Assembly (NCBI GenBank): GCA_905116865.2
Contig: CAJHNH020001580.1
Coordinates: 394,443 to 458,442, forward strand
From: Candidula unifasciata
Taxonomy: Eukaryota; Mollusca; Gastropoda; Stylommatophora; Geomitridae
Length of the DNA: 64,000 nucleotides
Reading direction: 5' to 3'
Shown piece by piece: positions 21,866 through 33,684 of this stretch (positions within the stretch are counted from its first letter, which is position 1; the number at the start of each line of letters is the position of its first letter). Made by a program: the position numbers and the translations under genes. The notes beneath the pieces are model-generated. The model was not told where the DNA came from and did no database searches. It worked only from the letters and a program-made list of their open reading frames with translations.

Positions 21866-22125
21866 TCGCCGTGGCCAGGCGTCTAGACGCTCGCCGCGGA
21901 TCTGAAGGTCATGCATTTGCTCCCTGGTGGAGCTGGACTTTTTCAAAAATGACCTTGGCTCCCAGGTCGACCCAGCCTTGATTGGGTACCGGGTGGAGTC
22001 CCAGGAAGTAGAAGCGGCCGGCGTGATGCTGACCACATCGCCCATCTTGTGTCGCTTGGTCTATAAAAATACAGGTCTAGCCCTATATGCCTAAAGGCGT
22101 AGAAGAGGGTCCTTTACTTTTTTTT
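21866..22125 (+). mobile_element. tRNA-derived SINE, family C (fullest copy)
   Basis: The tRNA-like head GTGGCCAGGCGTCTAGACGC is followed by GACCTTGGCTCCCAGGTCGA, CCCAGCCTTGATTGGGTACC, ACAGGTCTAGCCCTATATGC and a T-rich end. It serves as reference for the family. Confidence 0.82.
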
Positions 22126-22489
22126 TTTAAATACAAAAACTACATGAGTATAAATGAATGAACAGACGTGTATTTGAAGTAAGGTAGGTTAATAGTATTT
22201 AAGTACCTTTCTGTACATTACCACTCATATTGAAGTATATATTGATTGTTTTTAAAATTAAATATGATATATATATATATATATGCATTATTCACTTTTT
22301 AAAGGATTTTATTTTCATTTGTGTCCGTACATATGTATTACAAGATTTCTGTTATCCTTCACAGATCTCGTCTGGACAGTGACGGTTAATCAAAGTTTTA
22401 CTGTAATATAAACTACATTCAGTAACTAATGCCTCTACAGTATAGAGGAATTCAAATATCTTTTTCTATGTTTGCTTTTGAAAGGGCTG

Positions 22490-22715
22490 TTGTATTGGGG
22501 TTTAAAGCTAGGCTGCGATATCTGCATATTTTAGCCCAACATTTCCTATTTCAGCAGCACCCTAACTGGCTGTCTTTTATGTCCTGCTTGTGAGGGGGCC
22601 CGTCCAGAAAGCAATGGCAAACTACTGGATGTAAATTTGCCCAGAGAAACCACACAACAGCCAGGGGCTGCTGGGGTTGGTTCTGCAACGTCCTGTAAAG
22701 GATATGCAACTAACC
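22490..22715 (+). mobile_element. composite SINE fragment (family B core)
   Basis: 22500-22560 has the shared TTTAAAGCTAGGCTGCGATA and TAGCCCAACATTT motif. 22600-22710 has the family B core GCAATGGCAAACTACTGGAT and GGTTGGTTCTGCAACGTCCT. Confidence 0.65.
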
Positions 22716-22759
22716 TTTGAGGGGGCAGTGGGTCATTTGATCAACCCCTCACCCCCCTC

Positions 22760-22766
22760 CCGCCCC

Positions 22767-22809
<43 letters not shown>

Positions 22810-22816
22810 AAAAAAA
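22760..22816. repeat. poly-C tract (about 47) followed by poly-A
   Basis: A long C run with few interruptions ends in nine A residues. A C-run followed by an A-run also occurs at 61341-61394. Confidence 0.95.
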
Positions 22817-23139
22817 TGGGCCCACATGATGAAAGTTAAATAAAATGATTGTATCACAAATATGGTACTTCAGCATTGGATAGTACACACAGCAAGAATG
22901 ACCGTATACTGGAACCAGCAAGGTCAAATGAATAAAGGCTAACCATAAATGCACAAAGAAGAGAATGAGATGAACAAATGTGAAGGATATTGGGTGACCT
23001 GCACTAAGGGTGACTTGGTGCAAGTTGATGGAGAATCTATACACTGTTCAGGGATACAGTGCAGGAGAAGATTTCTAGATAACCAAGAAACTATATGTCA
23101 ACTGGAAAGAAATGTTACAAGCATTGTTATTGAGAATCT

Positions 23140-23380
23140 ACATGGTCCGACAATTAAGTAACGAGACTTGATTCCATAAAAATTAAAATAATCAACAGTT
23201 GAAGATATAACCTGTATTTTTTTCAAAGTAAGCCCCTTGTGTATTGATACAGTGAGTAGCACGATCTAACAAACACTAGAATGACCTCTGTAGTTTTTCT
23301 GTTGCTATAGCCCTTAAAGTCGATGTTACAGCCCTTTGGATGTCATCCTTATCGTTGAAACAGCGTCCTTTCAATGGTAA
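23140..23380 (-). pseudogene. mariner-type transposase C-terminal relic with terminal repeat
   Basis: On the minus strand 23376 to about 23215 reads PLKGRCFNDKDDIQRAVTS, then TLRAIATEKLQRSF, an in-frame TAG, and CINTQGAYFE. This matches the C-terminus of Tc1/mariner transposases. The likely terminal repeat follows (CTTAATTGTCGGACCA, complementary to about 23143-23160). The 5' part and catalytic DDD region are absent. Confidence 0.72.
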
Positions 23381-23464
23381 CTTTAATTTTTACTTGACTT
23401 ATTAGCTCAATCGGTTTAAAGCAAAGGAACATTTCTTCCACTTTCTGAGACAGTTGTTTTTATT

Positions 23465-26400
23465 GTGTTATCTGTGTTCCAACAATGAAGTAGTGAGAGA
23501 TTCTTGTGTTATCTGTGTTTCAACAATGAGATAGTGAGAGATTCTTGTGTTATCTGTGTTCCAACAGTGAGATAGTGAGAGATTCTTGTGTTCTGTTTTC
23601 CAACAATGAGGTAGTGAGAGATTCTTGTGTTATCTGTGTTCCAACAATGAGATAGTGAGACATTCTTGTGTTATCTGTTCCAAAAATGTGGTAGTGAGAG
23701 ATTCTTGTGTTATCTGTGTTCCAACAATAGGGTAGTGAGAGATTCTTGTTATCGGTACTAATAGTACAGAGGTAATTAGAGATTCTTTGTTATCTGTACC
23801 GGCAACACTGAGTGAGAGATTCTTATGTTATGTATACCAGTAGTACTGAGTTAGAGATTATTGTGTTATCTGTGTCAGCAATACTGAGGTATTCTTGTGT
23901 TATCTGTGTCAGCAATACTGAGGTATTCTTGTGTTATCTGTAGCAGTAGTACTGAAGAATTCTTGTGTTATCTGTAGCAGTAGTACTGAGGTATTCTTGT
24001 GTTATTTGTAGCAGTAGTACTGAGGTATTCTTGTGTTATCTGTAGCAGTAGTACTGAGGTATTCTTGTGTTATCTGTTGCAGCATACTGAGGTATTTTTG
24101 TGTTATCTGTAGCAGCAGTACTGAGGTATTCCTGTGTTATCTTTACCAGTAGTACTGAGGTATTCTTGTGTTATCTCTAACAGTAATACTGAGGTATTCT
24201 TGTGTTATCTGTAGCAGTAGTACTGAGGTATTCTTGTGTTATCTGTGGCAGTAGTACTGAGGTATTCTTGTGTTATCTGTAGCAGTAGTACTGAGGTATT
24301 CTTGTGTTATCTGTAGCAGTAGTACTGAGTTATTCTTGTGTTATCTGTAGCAGTAGTACTGAGGTATTCTTCTGTTATCTGTAGCAGTAGTACTGAGTTA
24401 TTCTTGTGTTATCTGTAGCAGTAGTACTGAGGTATTCTTCTGTTATCTGTAGCAGTAGTACTGGGGTATTCTTGTGTTATCTGTAGCAGTAGTACTGAAG
24501 TATTCTTGTGTTATTTGTAGCAGTAGTACTGAGGTATTCTTCTGTTATCTTTAGCAGTAGTACTGAAGTATTCTTGTGTTATTTGTAGCAGTAGTACTGA
24601 GGTATTCTTGTGTTATCTGTAGCAGTAGTACTGAGGTATTCTTGTGTTATCTGTAGCAGTAGTACTGAGGTATTCTTGTGTTATCTGTAGCAGTAGTACT
24701 GAGGTATTCTTGTGTTATATGTAGCAGTAGTACTGGGGTATTCTTGTGTTATCTGTAGCAGTAGTACTGAGGTATTCTTGTGTTATCTGTATCAGTAGTA
24801 CTGAGGTATTCTTGTGTTATCTGTAGCAGCAGTACTGAGGTATTCTTGTGTTATCTGTAGCAGTAGTACTGAGGTATTCTTGTGTTATCTGTAGCAGTAG
24901 TACTGAGGTATTCTTGTGTTATCTGTAGCAGTAGTACTGAGGTATTCTTGTGTTATGTGTAACAGTAGTACTAGAGGTATTTTTGTGTTATCTGTAGCAG
25001 TAGTACTGAAGTATTCTTGTGTTATCTGTAGCAGTAGTACTGAAGTATTCTTGTGTTATGTGTAACAGTAGTACTAGAGGTATTTTTGTGTTATCTGTAG
25101 CAGTAGTACTGAGGTATTCTTGTGTTATCTTTACCAGTAGTACTGAGGTATTCTTGTGTTATCTGTAGCAGTAGTACTGAGGTATTCTTGTGTTATCTGT
25201 AGCAGTAGTACCGATGTATTCTTGTGTTAACTGTAGCAGTAGTACTGAGGTATTCTTGTGTTATCTGTAGCAGTAGTACTGGGGTATTCTTGTGTTATCT
25301 GTAGCAGTAGTACTGGGGTATTCTTGTGTTATCTGTAGCAGTAGTACTGAGGTATTCTTGTGTTATCTGTAGCAGTAGTACTGAGGTATTCTTGTGTTAT
25401 CTGTAGCAGCAGTACTGAGGTATTCTTGTGTTATCTGTAGCAGTAGTACTGAGGTATTCTTGTGTTATCTGTAGCAGTAGTACTGAGGTATTCTTGTGTT
25501 ATCTGTAGCAGTAGTACTGAGGTATTCTTGTGTTATGTGTAACAGTAGTACTAGAGGTATTTTTGTGTTATCTGTAGCAGTAGTACTGAAGTATTCTTGT
25601 GTTATCTGTAGCAGTAGTACTGAAGTATTCTTGTGTTATGTGTAACAGTAGTACTAGAGGTATTTTTGTGTTATCTATAGCAGTAGTACTGAGGTATTCT
25701 TGTGTTATCTTTACCAGTAGTACTGAGGTATTCTTGTGTTATCTGTAGCAGTAGTACTGAGGTATTCTTGTGTTATCTGTAGCAGTAGTACCGATGTATT
25801 CTTGTGTTAACTGTAGCAGTAGTACTGAGGTATTCTTGTGTTATCTGTAGCAGTAGTACTGGGGTATTCTTGTGTTATCTGTAGCAGTAGTACTGGGGTA
25901 TTCTTGTGTTATCTGTAGCAGTAGTACTGAGGTATTCTTGTGTTATCTGTAGCAGTAGTACTGAGGTATTCTTGTGTTATCTGTAGCAGCAGTACTGAGG
26001 TATTCTTGTGTTATCTGTAGCAGTAGTACTGAGGTATTCTTGTGTTATCTGTAGCAGTAGTACTGAGGTATTCTTGTGTTATCTGTAGCAGTAGTACTGA
26101 GGTATTCTTGTGTTATCTGTAGCAGTAGTACTGAGGTATTCTTGTGTTATCTGTAGCAGCAGTACTGAGGTATTCTTGTGTTATCTGTAGCAGCAGTACT
26201 GAGGTATTCTTGTGTTATCTGTAGCAGTAGTACTGAGGTATTCTTGTGTTATCTGTAGCAGTAGTACTGAGGTATTCTTGTGTTAACTGTAGCAGTAGTA
26301 CTGAGGTATTCTTGTGTTATCTGTAGCAGCAGTACTGAGGTATTCTTGTGTTATCTGTAGCAGCAGTACTGAGGTATTCTTGTGTTATCTGTAGCAGTAG

Positions 26401-27945
26401 TACTGAGGTATTCTTGTGTTATCTGTAGCAGTAGTACTGAGGTATTCTTGTGTTATCTGTAGCAGCAGTACTGAGGTATTCTTGTGTTATCTGTAGCAGT
26501 AGTACTGAGGTATTCTTGTGTTATCGGTAGCAGTAGTACTGAGGTATTCTTGTGTTATCTGTAGCAGTAGTACTGAGGTATTCTTGTGTTATCTGTAGCA
26601 GTAGTACTGAGGTATTCTTTTGTTATCTGTAGCAGTAGTACTGTGTTATCTGTATAGTACTTGTGTTATTCTTGTGTTATCTGTAGCAGTAGTACTGGGT
26701 ATTCTTGTGTTATCTGTAGCAGTAGTACTGAGGTATTCTTGTGTTATCTGTAGCAGTAGTACTGAGGTATTCTTGTGTTATCGGTAGCAGTAGTACTGGG
26801 GTATTCTTGTGTTATCTGTAGCAGCAGTACTGAGGTATTCTTGTGTTATCTGTAGCAGCAGTACTGAGGTATTCTTGTGTTATCTGTAGCAGTAGTACTG
26901 AGGTATTCTTGTGTTATCTGTAGCAGTAGTACTGGGGTATTCTTGTGTTATCTGTAGCAGCAGTACTGAGGTATTCTTGTGTTATCTGTAGCAGTAGTAC
27001 TGAGGTATTCTTGTGTTATCTGTAGCAGTAGTACTGAGGTATTCTTGTGTTATCTGTAGCAGTAGTACTGGGGTATTCTTGTGTTATCTTAGCAGTAGTA
27101 CTGAGGTATTCTTGTGTTATCTGTAGCAGTAGTACTGGGGTATTCTTGTGTTGTCTGTAGCAGTAGTACTGAGGTATTCTTGTGTTATCGGTAGCAGTAG
27201 TACTGGGGTATTCTTGTGTTATCTGTAGCAGCAGTACTGAGGTATTCTTGTGGTATCTGTAGCAGCAGTACTGAGGTATTCTTGTGTTATCTGTAGCAGT
27301 AGTACTGAGGTATTCTTGTGTTATCTGTAGCAGTAGTACTGGGGTATTCTTGTGTTATCTGTAGCAGCAGTACTGAGGTATTCTTGTGTTATCTGTAGCA
27401 GTAGTACTGAGGTATTCTTGTGTTATCTGTAGCAGTAGTACTGAGGTATTCTTGTGTTATCTGTAGCAGTAGTACTGGGGTATTCTTGTGTTATCTGTAG
27501 CAGTAGTACTGAGGTATTCTTGTGTTATCTGTAGCAGTAGTACTGGGGTATTCTTGTGTTATCTGTAGCAGTAGTACTGAGGTATTCTTGTGTTATCGGT
27601 AGCAGTAGTACTGGGGTATTCTTGTGTTATCTGTAGCAGCAGTACTGAGGTATTCTTGTGTTATCTGTAGCAGCAGTACTGAGGTATTCTTGTGTTATCT
27701 GTAGCAGTAGTACTGAGGTATTCTTGTGTTATCTGTAGCAGTAGTACTGGGGTATTCTTGTGTTATCTGTAGCAGCAGTACTGAGGTATTCTTGTGTTAT
27801 CTGTAGCAGTAGTACTGAGGTATTCTTGTGTTATCTGTAGCAGTAGTACTGAGGTATTCTTGTGTTATCTGTAGCAGTAGTACTGGGGTATTCTTGTGTT
27901 ATCTGTAGCAGTAGTACTGGGGTATTCTTGTGTTATCTATACCAG
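23465..27945. repeat. 34-bp satellite/minisatellite with higher-order repeats, about 120 copies
   Basis: From about 23880 the unit CTGTAGCAGTAGTACTGAGG plus TATTCTTGTGTTAT repeats to 27945. The left edge (23465-23880) is made of longer, diverged units with CAACAATGAGATAGTGAGAG. Marker variants recur at fixed spacing: ACCGATGTATTCTTGTGTTA near 25210 and 25790, and AACAGTAGTACTAGAGGT near 24960, 25070, 25540 and 25650, giving a ~580-bp higher-order period. TATCGGTAGCAGTAGTACTG variants near 26780, 27187 and 27594 are about 12 units apart. Confidence 0.95.
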
Positions 27946-28189
27946 GACAGAATGTGAAAGCCTATTACTGTGTCTCAATAACTTAGGCCTTGTTGTTTAC
28001 TGGACAAGAATATTGCAGAATATGATTCAAGACAGAAATAAAATGACTGTTATTAACAAAAGAATGTGTTCAGTCATGTTGTCTTTGCTTATGTAGCAGG
28101 TTTGTACTTGGCTTTCTTAAAGCTGAATGTGTCAAATTACTTCCAGCCTGGCACAAATGGTTGTATAGACTGCACCCAACCTGCTGGGG

Positions 28190-29278
28190 TCTTGTCATCT
28201 ACTCAAGAAGGTTGCTGGGGTTTTGCCATATACTCAAGGAGGTTGCTGGGATTTTGCCATATACTCAAGAAGGTTGCTGGGGTTTTGCCATATACTCAGG
28301 GAGGTTGCTGGGGTCTTGTCTTATACTCAGGGAGGTTGCTGGGGTCTTGTCTTATACTCAGGGAGGTTGCTGGGGTCTTGCCTTATCCTCAGGGAGGTTG
28401 CTGGGGTCTTGTCTTATACTCAGGGAGGTTGCTGGGGTCTTGCCTTATACTCAGGGAGGTTGCTGGGGTCTTGTCTTATACTCAGGGAGGTTGCTGGGGT
28501 CTTGCCTTATACTCAGCGAGGTTGCTGGGGTCTTGCCTTATACTCAGGGAGGTTGCTGGGGTCTTGCCTTATCCTCAGGGAGGTTGCTGGGGTCTTGTCT
28601 TATACTCAGGGAGGTTGCTGGGGTCTTGCCTTATACTCAAGGAGGTTGCTGGGGTCTTGCCTAATACTCAAGGAGGTTGCTGGGGTCTTGCCATATACTC
28701 AGGGAGGTTGCTGGGGTTTTGCCTTATACTCAAGGAGGTTGCTGGGGTCTTGCCTTATACTCAAGGAGGTTGCTGGGGTTTTGCCTTTTACTCAAGGAGG
28801 TTGCTGGGGTCTTGCCTTATACTCAAGAAGGTTGCTGGGGTTTTGCCATATACTCAGGGAGGTTGCTGGGGTCTTGCCTTATACTCAAGGAGGTTGCTGG
28901 GGTCTTGCCTAATACTCAAGGAGGTTGCTGGGGTCTTGCCATATACTCAGGGAGGTTGCTGGGGTTTTGCCTTATACTCAAGGAGGTTGCTGGGGTCTTG
29001 CCTTATACTCAAGGAGGTTGCTGGGGTTTTGCCTTTTACTCAAGGAGGTTGCTGGGGTCTTGCCTTATACTCAGGGAGGTTGCTGGGGTCTTGCCATATA
29101 CTCAGGGAGGTTGCTGGGGTTTTGCCTTATACTCAAGGAGGTTGCTGGGGTCTTGCCTAATACTCAAGGAGGTTGCTGGGGTCTTGCCTTATACTCAGGG
29201 AGGTTGCTGGGGTCTTGCCATATACTCAGGGAGGTTGCTGGGGTTTTGCCTTATACTCAAGGAGGTTGCAAGACTTCA
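28190..29278. repeat. 31-bp minisatellite, about 35 copies (left arm of inverted pair)
   Basis: The unit is GGAGGTTGCTGGGGTCTTGC plus CTTATACTCAA with CCATATACT variants. 31 is not divisible by three and the unit has no stops, so all plus frames are open (up to 364 codons) with the same 31-residue cycle. I call these non-genic. Confidence 0.95.
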
Positions 29279-29284
29279 GCAACC

Positions 29285-30262
29285 TTCCTGAGTATATGGC
29301 AAGACTCCCACACTCCCCTTGAGTATATGGCAAGACTCCCCTGCCCCCTTGAGTATATGGCAAGACTCCCACACTCCCCTTGAGTATATGGCAAGACTCC
29401 CCTGCCCCCTTGAGTATATGGCAAGACTCCCACACTCCCCTTGAGTATATGACAAGACTCCCCTGTCCCCTTGAGTATATGGCAAGACTCCCCTGTCCCC
29501 TTGAGTATATGGCAAGACTCCCCTGCCCCCTTGAGTATATGGCAGGACTCCCACACTCCCCTTGAGTATATGGCAAGACTCCCCTGCCCCCTTGAGTATA
29601 TGGCAAGACTCCCACACTCCCCTTGAGTATATGGCAAGACTCCCCTGTCCCCTTGAGTATATGGCAAGACTCCCCTGTCCCCTTGAGTATATGGCGAGAC
29701 TCCCCTGCCCCCTTGAGTATATGGCAAGACTCCCCTGCCCCCTTGAGTATATGGCAAGACTCCCACACTCCCCTTGAGTATATGGCAAGACTCCCCTGCC
29801 CCCTTGAGTATATGGCAAGACTCCCACACTCCCCTTGAGTATATGGCAAGACTCCCCTGTCCCCTTGAGTATATGGCAAGACTCCCCTGTCCCCTTGAGT
29901 ATATGGCAAGACTCCCCTGCCCCTTGAGTATATGGCAAGACTCCCCTGCCCCCTTGAGTATATGGCAAGACTCCCACACTCCCCTTGAGTATATGGCAAG
30001 ACTCCCCTGCCCCCTTGACTATATGGCAAGACTCCCACACTCCCCTTGAGTATATGGCAAGACTCCCCTGCCCCCTTGAGTATATGGCAAGACTCCCCTG
30101 CCCCCTTGAGTATATGGCAAGACTCCCCTGTCCCCTTGAGTATATGGCAAGACTCCCCTGCCCCCTTGAGTATATGGCAAGACTCCCACACTCCCCTTGA
30201 GTATATGGCAAGACTCCCACACTCCCCTTGAGTATATGGCAGGATTCCCCTGCCCCCTTGAG
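29285..30262. repeat. 30/31-bp minisatellite, about 32 copies (right arm of inverted pair)
   Basis: Units GAGTATATGGCAAGACTCCC plus CTGCCCCCTT (30 bp) or ACACTCCCCTT (31 bp) are mixed. The core is the reverse complement of the core of the array to the left (CTTGCCATATACTCAAGG). The minus strand is open in all frames, an artefact of the repeats. Confidence 0.95.
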
Positions 30263-30454
30263 ATTCAAGCCTTCTGATGTGGGCAATTAGTTCTCTTTGT
30301 GAGTCATTTTCTTTGAAGACATCTTCTTTACTCTTTTTATCTGCCAAGGACATTCTCAACATTCATAAAACCACATTTCTGTTGCCTCCACATAAGTTTT
30401 CACTAATCGTCCAACTGTTTTCTATGATTTACTTCTGTATATCAGGATATAATT

Positions 30455-31135
30455 TATTTAGTTAGTTAGTCTTTCCTCTTGTGTCGAGTGCGGCACATAG
30501 GGCAGAGGTCGTGACTCTCCATGCACGGCGGTCCGTTGCAATCCGTTGTAGGTCTTGGATGTTTGAGTGGCCCATGAGCGAGCCTTCTCTGATGATAGTT
30601 CTACGTAGGGTTTCCCTTGGTCTTCCACGAGATCTTTTCCCCTGTGGTGTCCAAATGAGGGCTTGGTAAGGAAGTCTTGATTTATTCATTCTAAGGGCGT
30701 GGCCGACATAGTTCCAGCGGCGTTTTCGTATAAAAGTAGACACATACTCTTGCCTGGATTCTTGCCTTATTTGTGTATTGGTTCGGAAATCTGACCATTT
30801 GAAATTTAGTATTCTTCTAAGGCATTTATTTTCAAAACTGTCTTATTTTGTGTCTAGAGTTTTCGTTGATTTCCAGCTCTCGCATCCATAGGTTAGTACT
30901 GGAATCACACAAGAATTGAAGATCTTGAGTTTTGTGTGTTTGCTAAGTGTCTTTGATTTCCAGATGTTAGACAGTTTATTGAAGGCACTAGATGCCAGTG
31001 CTATTCTAAATGATATTTCTGGTGCGGTATCTCCTGTAGATGACATCTTGCTCCCTAGATAAGTGAAACTGTTGACTTTTTCAAGGCTGTTGTTGTTCAG
31101 CGTGATATCAACTGAACTGTTGGTAAGGTCATCAT
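30455..31135 (-). mobile_element. LINE 3' fragment
   Basis: Minus-strand frames encode KLKIFNSCVIPVLTYGCESW and RRWNYVGHALRMNKSRLPYQ, then GKRSRGRPRETLRR, the region after the RT in RTE/CR1-like LINEs. The 3' end runs into a short ACTAACTAA tail at about 30455-30470. Stops divide it. Confidence 0.78.
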
Positions 31136-31375
31136 GCAGTTAGAGTCAGAAATCTGATTCTATAACAATTAATGGTTTTGCGATGACAGCTTGTCGGACC
31201 GTCGATCAACCGATATGCGCCGAGCTAGAGAGAAACACGTCCCGCCATCTTGACACAAACCGGAAAACCGGTTGAGTAAGAATTTATTTAGCTCTTGAAA
31301 ATTCTCTTTCTCAAATGACAAAGAAAAGTTGCATAAAATATTTTTCATTTTGTAAAACGCTGTCTTTGCTTAACC
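31136..31375. other. unrecognised sequence between two LINE fragments
   Basis: No coding or repeat homology recognised. It could be an insertion that splits one LINE or the junction of two. Confidence 0.4.
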
Positions 31376-31925
31376 CTATTTTACATTAACTTCTTCAATA
31401 CATCTTCCATTTGATGTTATCAGGGCATCCAAGTGCTTGAACATATCAACCAGCTTGAGGTTTGTCCAATTTACTTTGATGCTGCATTTTGGACAGTCCA
31501 TTAGCTTTATATTTACCATTACTTCTGTTTTTCTGCTGTTGAAATTAAGCCCCTTGTTTTGTCTGTCTGTTACAGTTATGTCCATATGTTTCTTGCAGTT
31601 GTGTTTTATGTTCAGTAATCAAAACTATATGGTCAGCATAAAGCAGGTTATTAACAATATGGCCACCAACTACACATCCGTCTAACGCAAACGCACTGTT
31701 GAATGGTTAGAAAATGTTCCACTTGGTTGTCAATTCTCAAGTCTGCTTCTTGTTGCCAGTATATGGTTTTTTTTAAATTATTATTTATTTATTATTCTCA
31801 GATCTTTACCATAAATGTTCAAGGTTTCCAAAATTCTAATAATTTCTAAATGTTTCACTTTATCAAATGCTCTAGTATAATCAACAAAGCACAAATACAG
31901 ATATTTCTTTGTAATACAGTAAGTC
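31376..31925 (-). mobile_element. LINE reverse-transcriptase fragment
   Basis: Minus strand shows FVDYTRAFDKVKHLEI, then LLYADHIVLI (a decayed YADD box with His for the second Asp), and NSRKTEVMVNIKL. The changed catalytic Asp and the stops make it inactive. Confidence 0.7.
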
Positions 31926-32208
31926 GACATAAATCTCTGTCACGTTCATAGATGTCAACTCTCTTGGAGTGGCCTGTTTAGCCACTTTTGTCCTTGTTCA
32001 CAAACTTGAATTTTGCGTACACATATAATTTACACATCTGTGTTTGTGTGCAGATGGAGAGAAGGAGCCTAGCCTTGTACATTTGTTAGATGCCTTAATA
32101 AAGATATGATGATGATGATCATATTTGAATAAAAACATAAAAAAATATAAAAAACAATTGTATTTACTGTACTCTCATACAAATACTGACATAGTACAGA
32201 CATGTTGA

Positions 32209-32229
32209 GGGAGGGGGGGGGGGGGGGGA
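32209..32229. repeat. poly-G tract
   Basis: G-rich run of about 20 bases, interrupted once, on the plus strand. Confidence 0.9.
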
Positions 32230-32364
32230 GAAAAGGCAAGGAATATTGTTTGAAAGGTAAATAAGGAATCCTTTCTGGTGTTTCATATCACAGTCATTCA
32301 CCATTTGTAGAGAGCTTTGGGGTCATTAGCAGTGCTAATCCTTCCAGCTTCTCCCTCTTCCTTT

Positions 32365-32740
32365 GCCTGGTAGTTAGCATCTTTTGGATATTTTCTCCAG
32401 GTTATCCCGGTGTGTTGGGAAATGAGCAGGCAGATAAACTGACTTGCTCTGCACCACTTGGTAGTGAACTGATGTATGACAAGTTAGATATTGTGAGGGC
32501 CCTTGGGAATGAGTAAACAGTGGGGAGGCGCAGATAAAGTATTACGGTCTAAGGAGAAAAGCGCTGCAAGGAGTTACCAAGGGATCTGGCCGATGCTCAA
32601 CACTCAGGGAAGGATGCGACGGATATACAATCAGATGGTTACTGGTACCATCGGAACTGGAACTCTTCACTTGCTGCTGAAGATGGGGACTGAGCACTTA
32701 TGGGAGTGTCCAGAGTGCTGTAATGTCGATTCCTAATTCA
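32365..32740 (+). mobile_element. RNase H LINE fragment (family RNH-L)
   Basis: Broken frames contain PGVLGNEQADKLT, the last RNase H block, and a frame at 32503-32736 with YNQMVTGTIGTGTLHLLLKM, then EHLWECPECCNVDS. It is one of the clearer 3' ends of this family. Confidence 0.8.
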
Positions 32741-33390
32741 ACATTCCTTAGCAGAAGACATTTCTTCCTCGATTTCTTCCTTCTACTGTTGGTGAAGGTA
32801 TTGAAACTCTTGCATTGTCAGCTCAGCTGCGTGATCGTCACATGAAAGGCATTTGGATTCCAAGGCAGTGTCGAGTTTTGAGGTGTTTTAATTTCAAGGT
32901 ACCACTGTACTTACATTCATTATCATTAATATCTATTTTCAACAAATTCATTATCATCGCCATTCCTATAAATAAACACTTCTTCTATCTTTCTACTTCT
33001 TTCTATGAATGCCAATCAATACATTTTCTGTTACTTTATTAATATACTATCATCGCTATGAAATATATTGCTGACTGGCATTTATAAAAACACATTTTCA
33101 AATAACAATCTTTCTACATTTTTATAGAATACTATTCAATTAAAACAATTCTGCAATAAATACATATTTGGACTGAATTACAATTGCATAATATCTATTC
33201 TCAGCAAAACAACCATTTAATAATTCTATTCAATTCAAAACAGTAAAAACATATTTTAACTAAACACCATTTCTATAATAATTTTTTAGTAACATTTTAA
33301 AAACTAAAAATGTATTTGTTACCACATGATATCTTGATATGTATATATGTTTGTATCCATTTTGCCACAAAAGAGCAATTCAGCTGCCGT
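32741..33390. other. AT-rich DNA, nothing recognised
   Basis: Many ACATTT/AACAATT-like words but no regular period, coding signal or repeat family recognised. Confidence 0.45.
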
Positions 33391-33399
33391 CCCCATGTG

Positions 33400-33595
33400 G
33401 GATGAATTTTTCGTTATTTGAAACCCCACCCTGGCTTTTGTCGGGGGCCCTAAACATAGCTGGGCCATAAATATGGCCTAACTGCTGAACGGGGTTTTCG
33501 GGACCTCTCCATGGGTGATCCACATCTGCATTGTGACACTTTGTGTCACCGGGTGTTTATCGCTTGTGTGATGTCCTGGTGGGGTACAACTTATT
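33400..33595 (-). mobile_element. interspersed repeat, family F
   Basis: Contains, in plus-strand order, TTTTTCGTTATTTGAAACCC, GGCCATAAATATGGCC, TGTGACACTTTGTGTCACCG and GTGTGATGTCCTGGTGGGGT. Related copies are at 50275-50466 (same orientation) and 63347-63560 and 49395-49500 (opposite). No coding is seen. Confidence 0.75.
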
Positions 33596-33684
33596 TACAT
33601 ATGTGCAAAAGAGCAATTATCTGAGTACAAGGCAATTTTACTTGTATTTGTCAGTAGTAACTCTTAAGTATTTTATCATTTTTG

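Noticed and set aside
23465..27945. CRISPR-like appearance of regular short repeats
   Set aside because: Repeats are directly tandem without unique spacers and lie in an intron-bearing animal genome.
28066..30362. Long open frames (up to 378 codons) on both strands
   Set aside because: They consist wholly of 30/31-bp minisatellite units that lack stops in any frame; no start context, splice signals or protein family.
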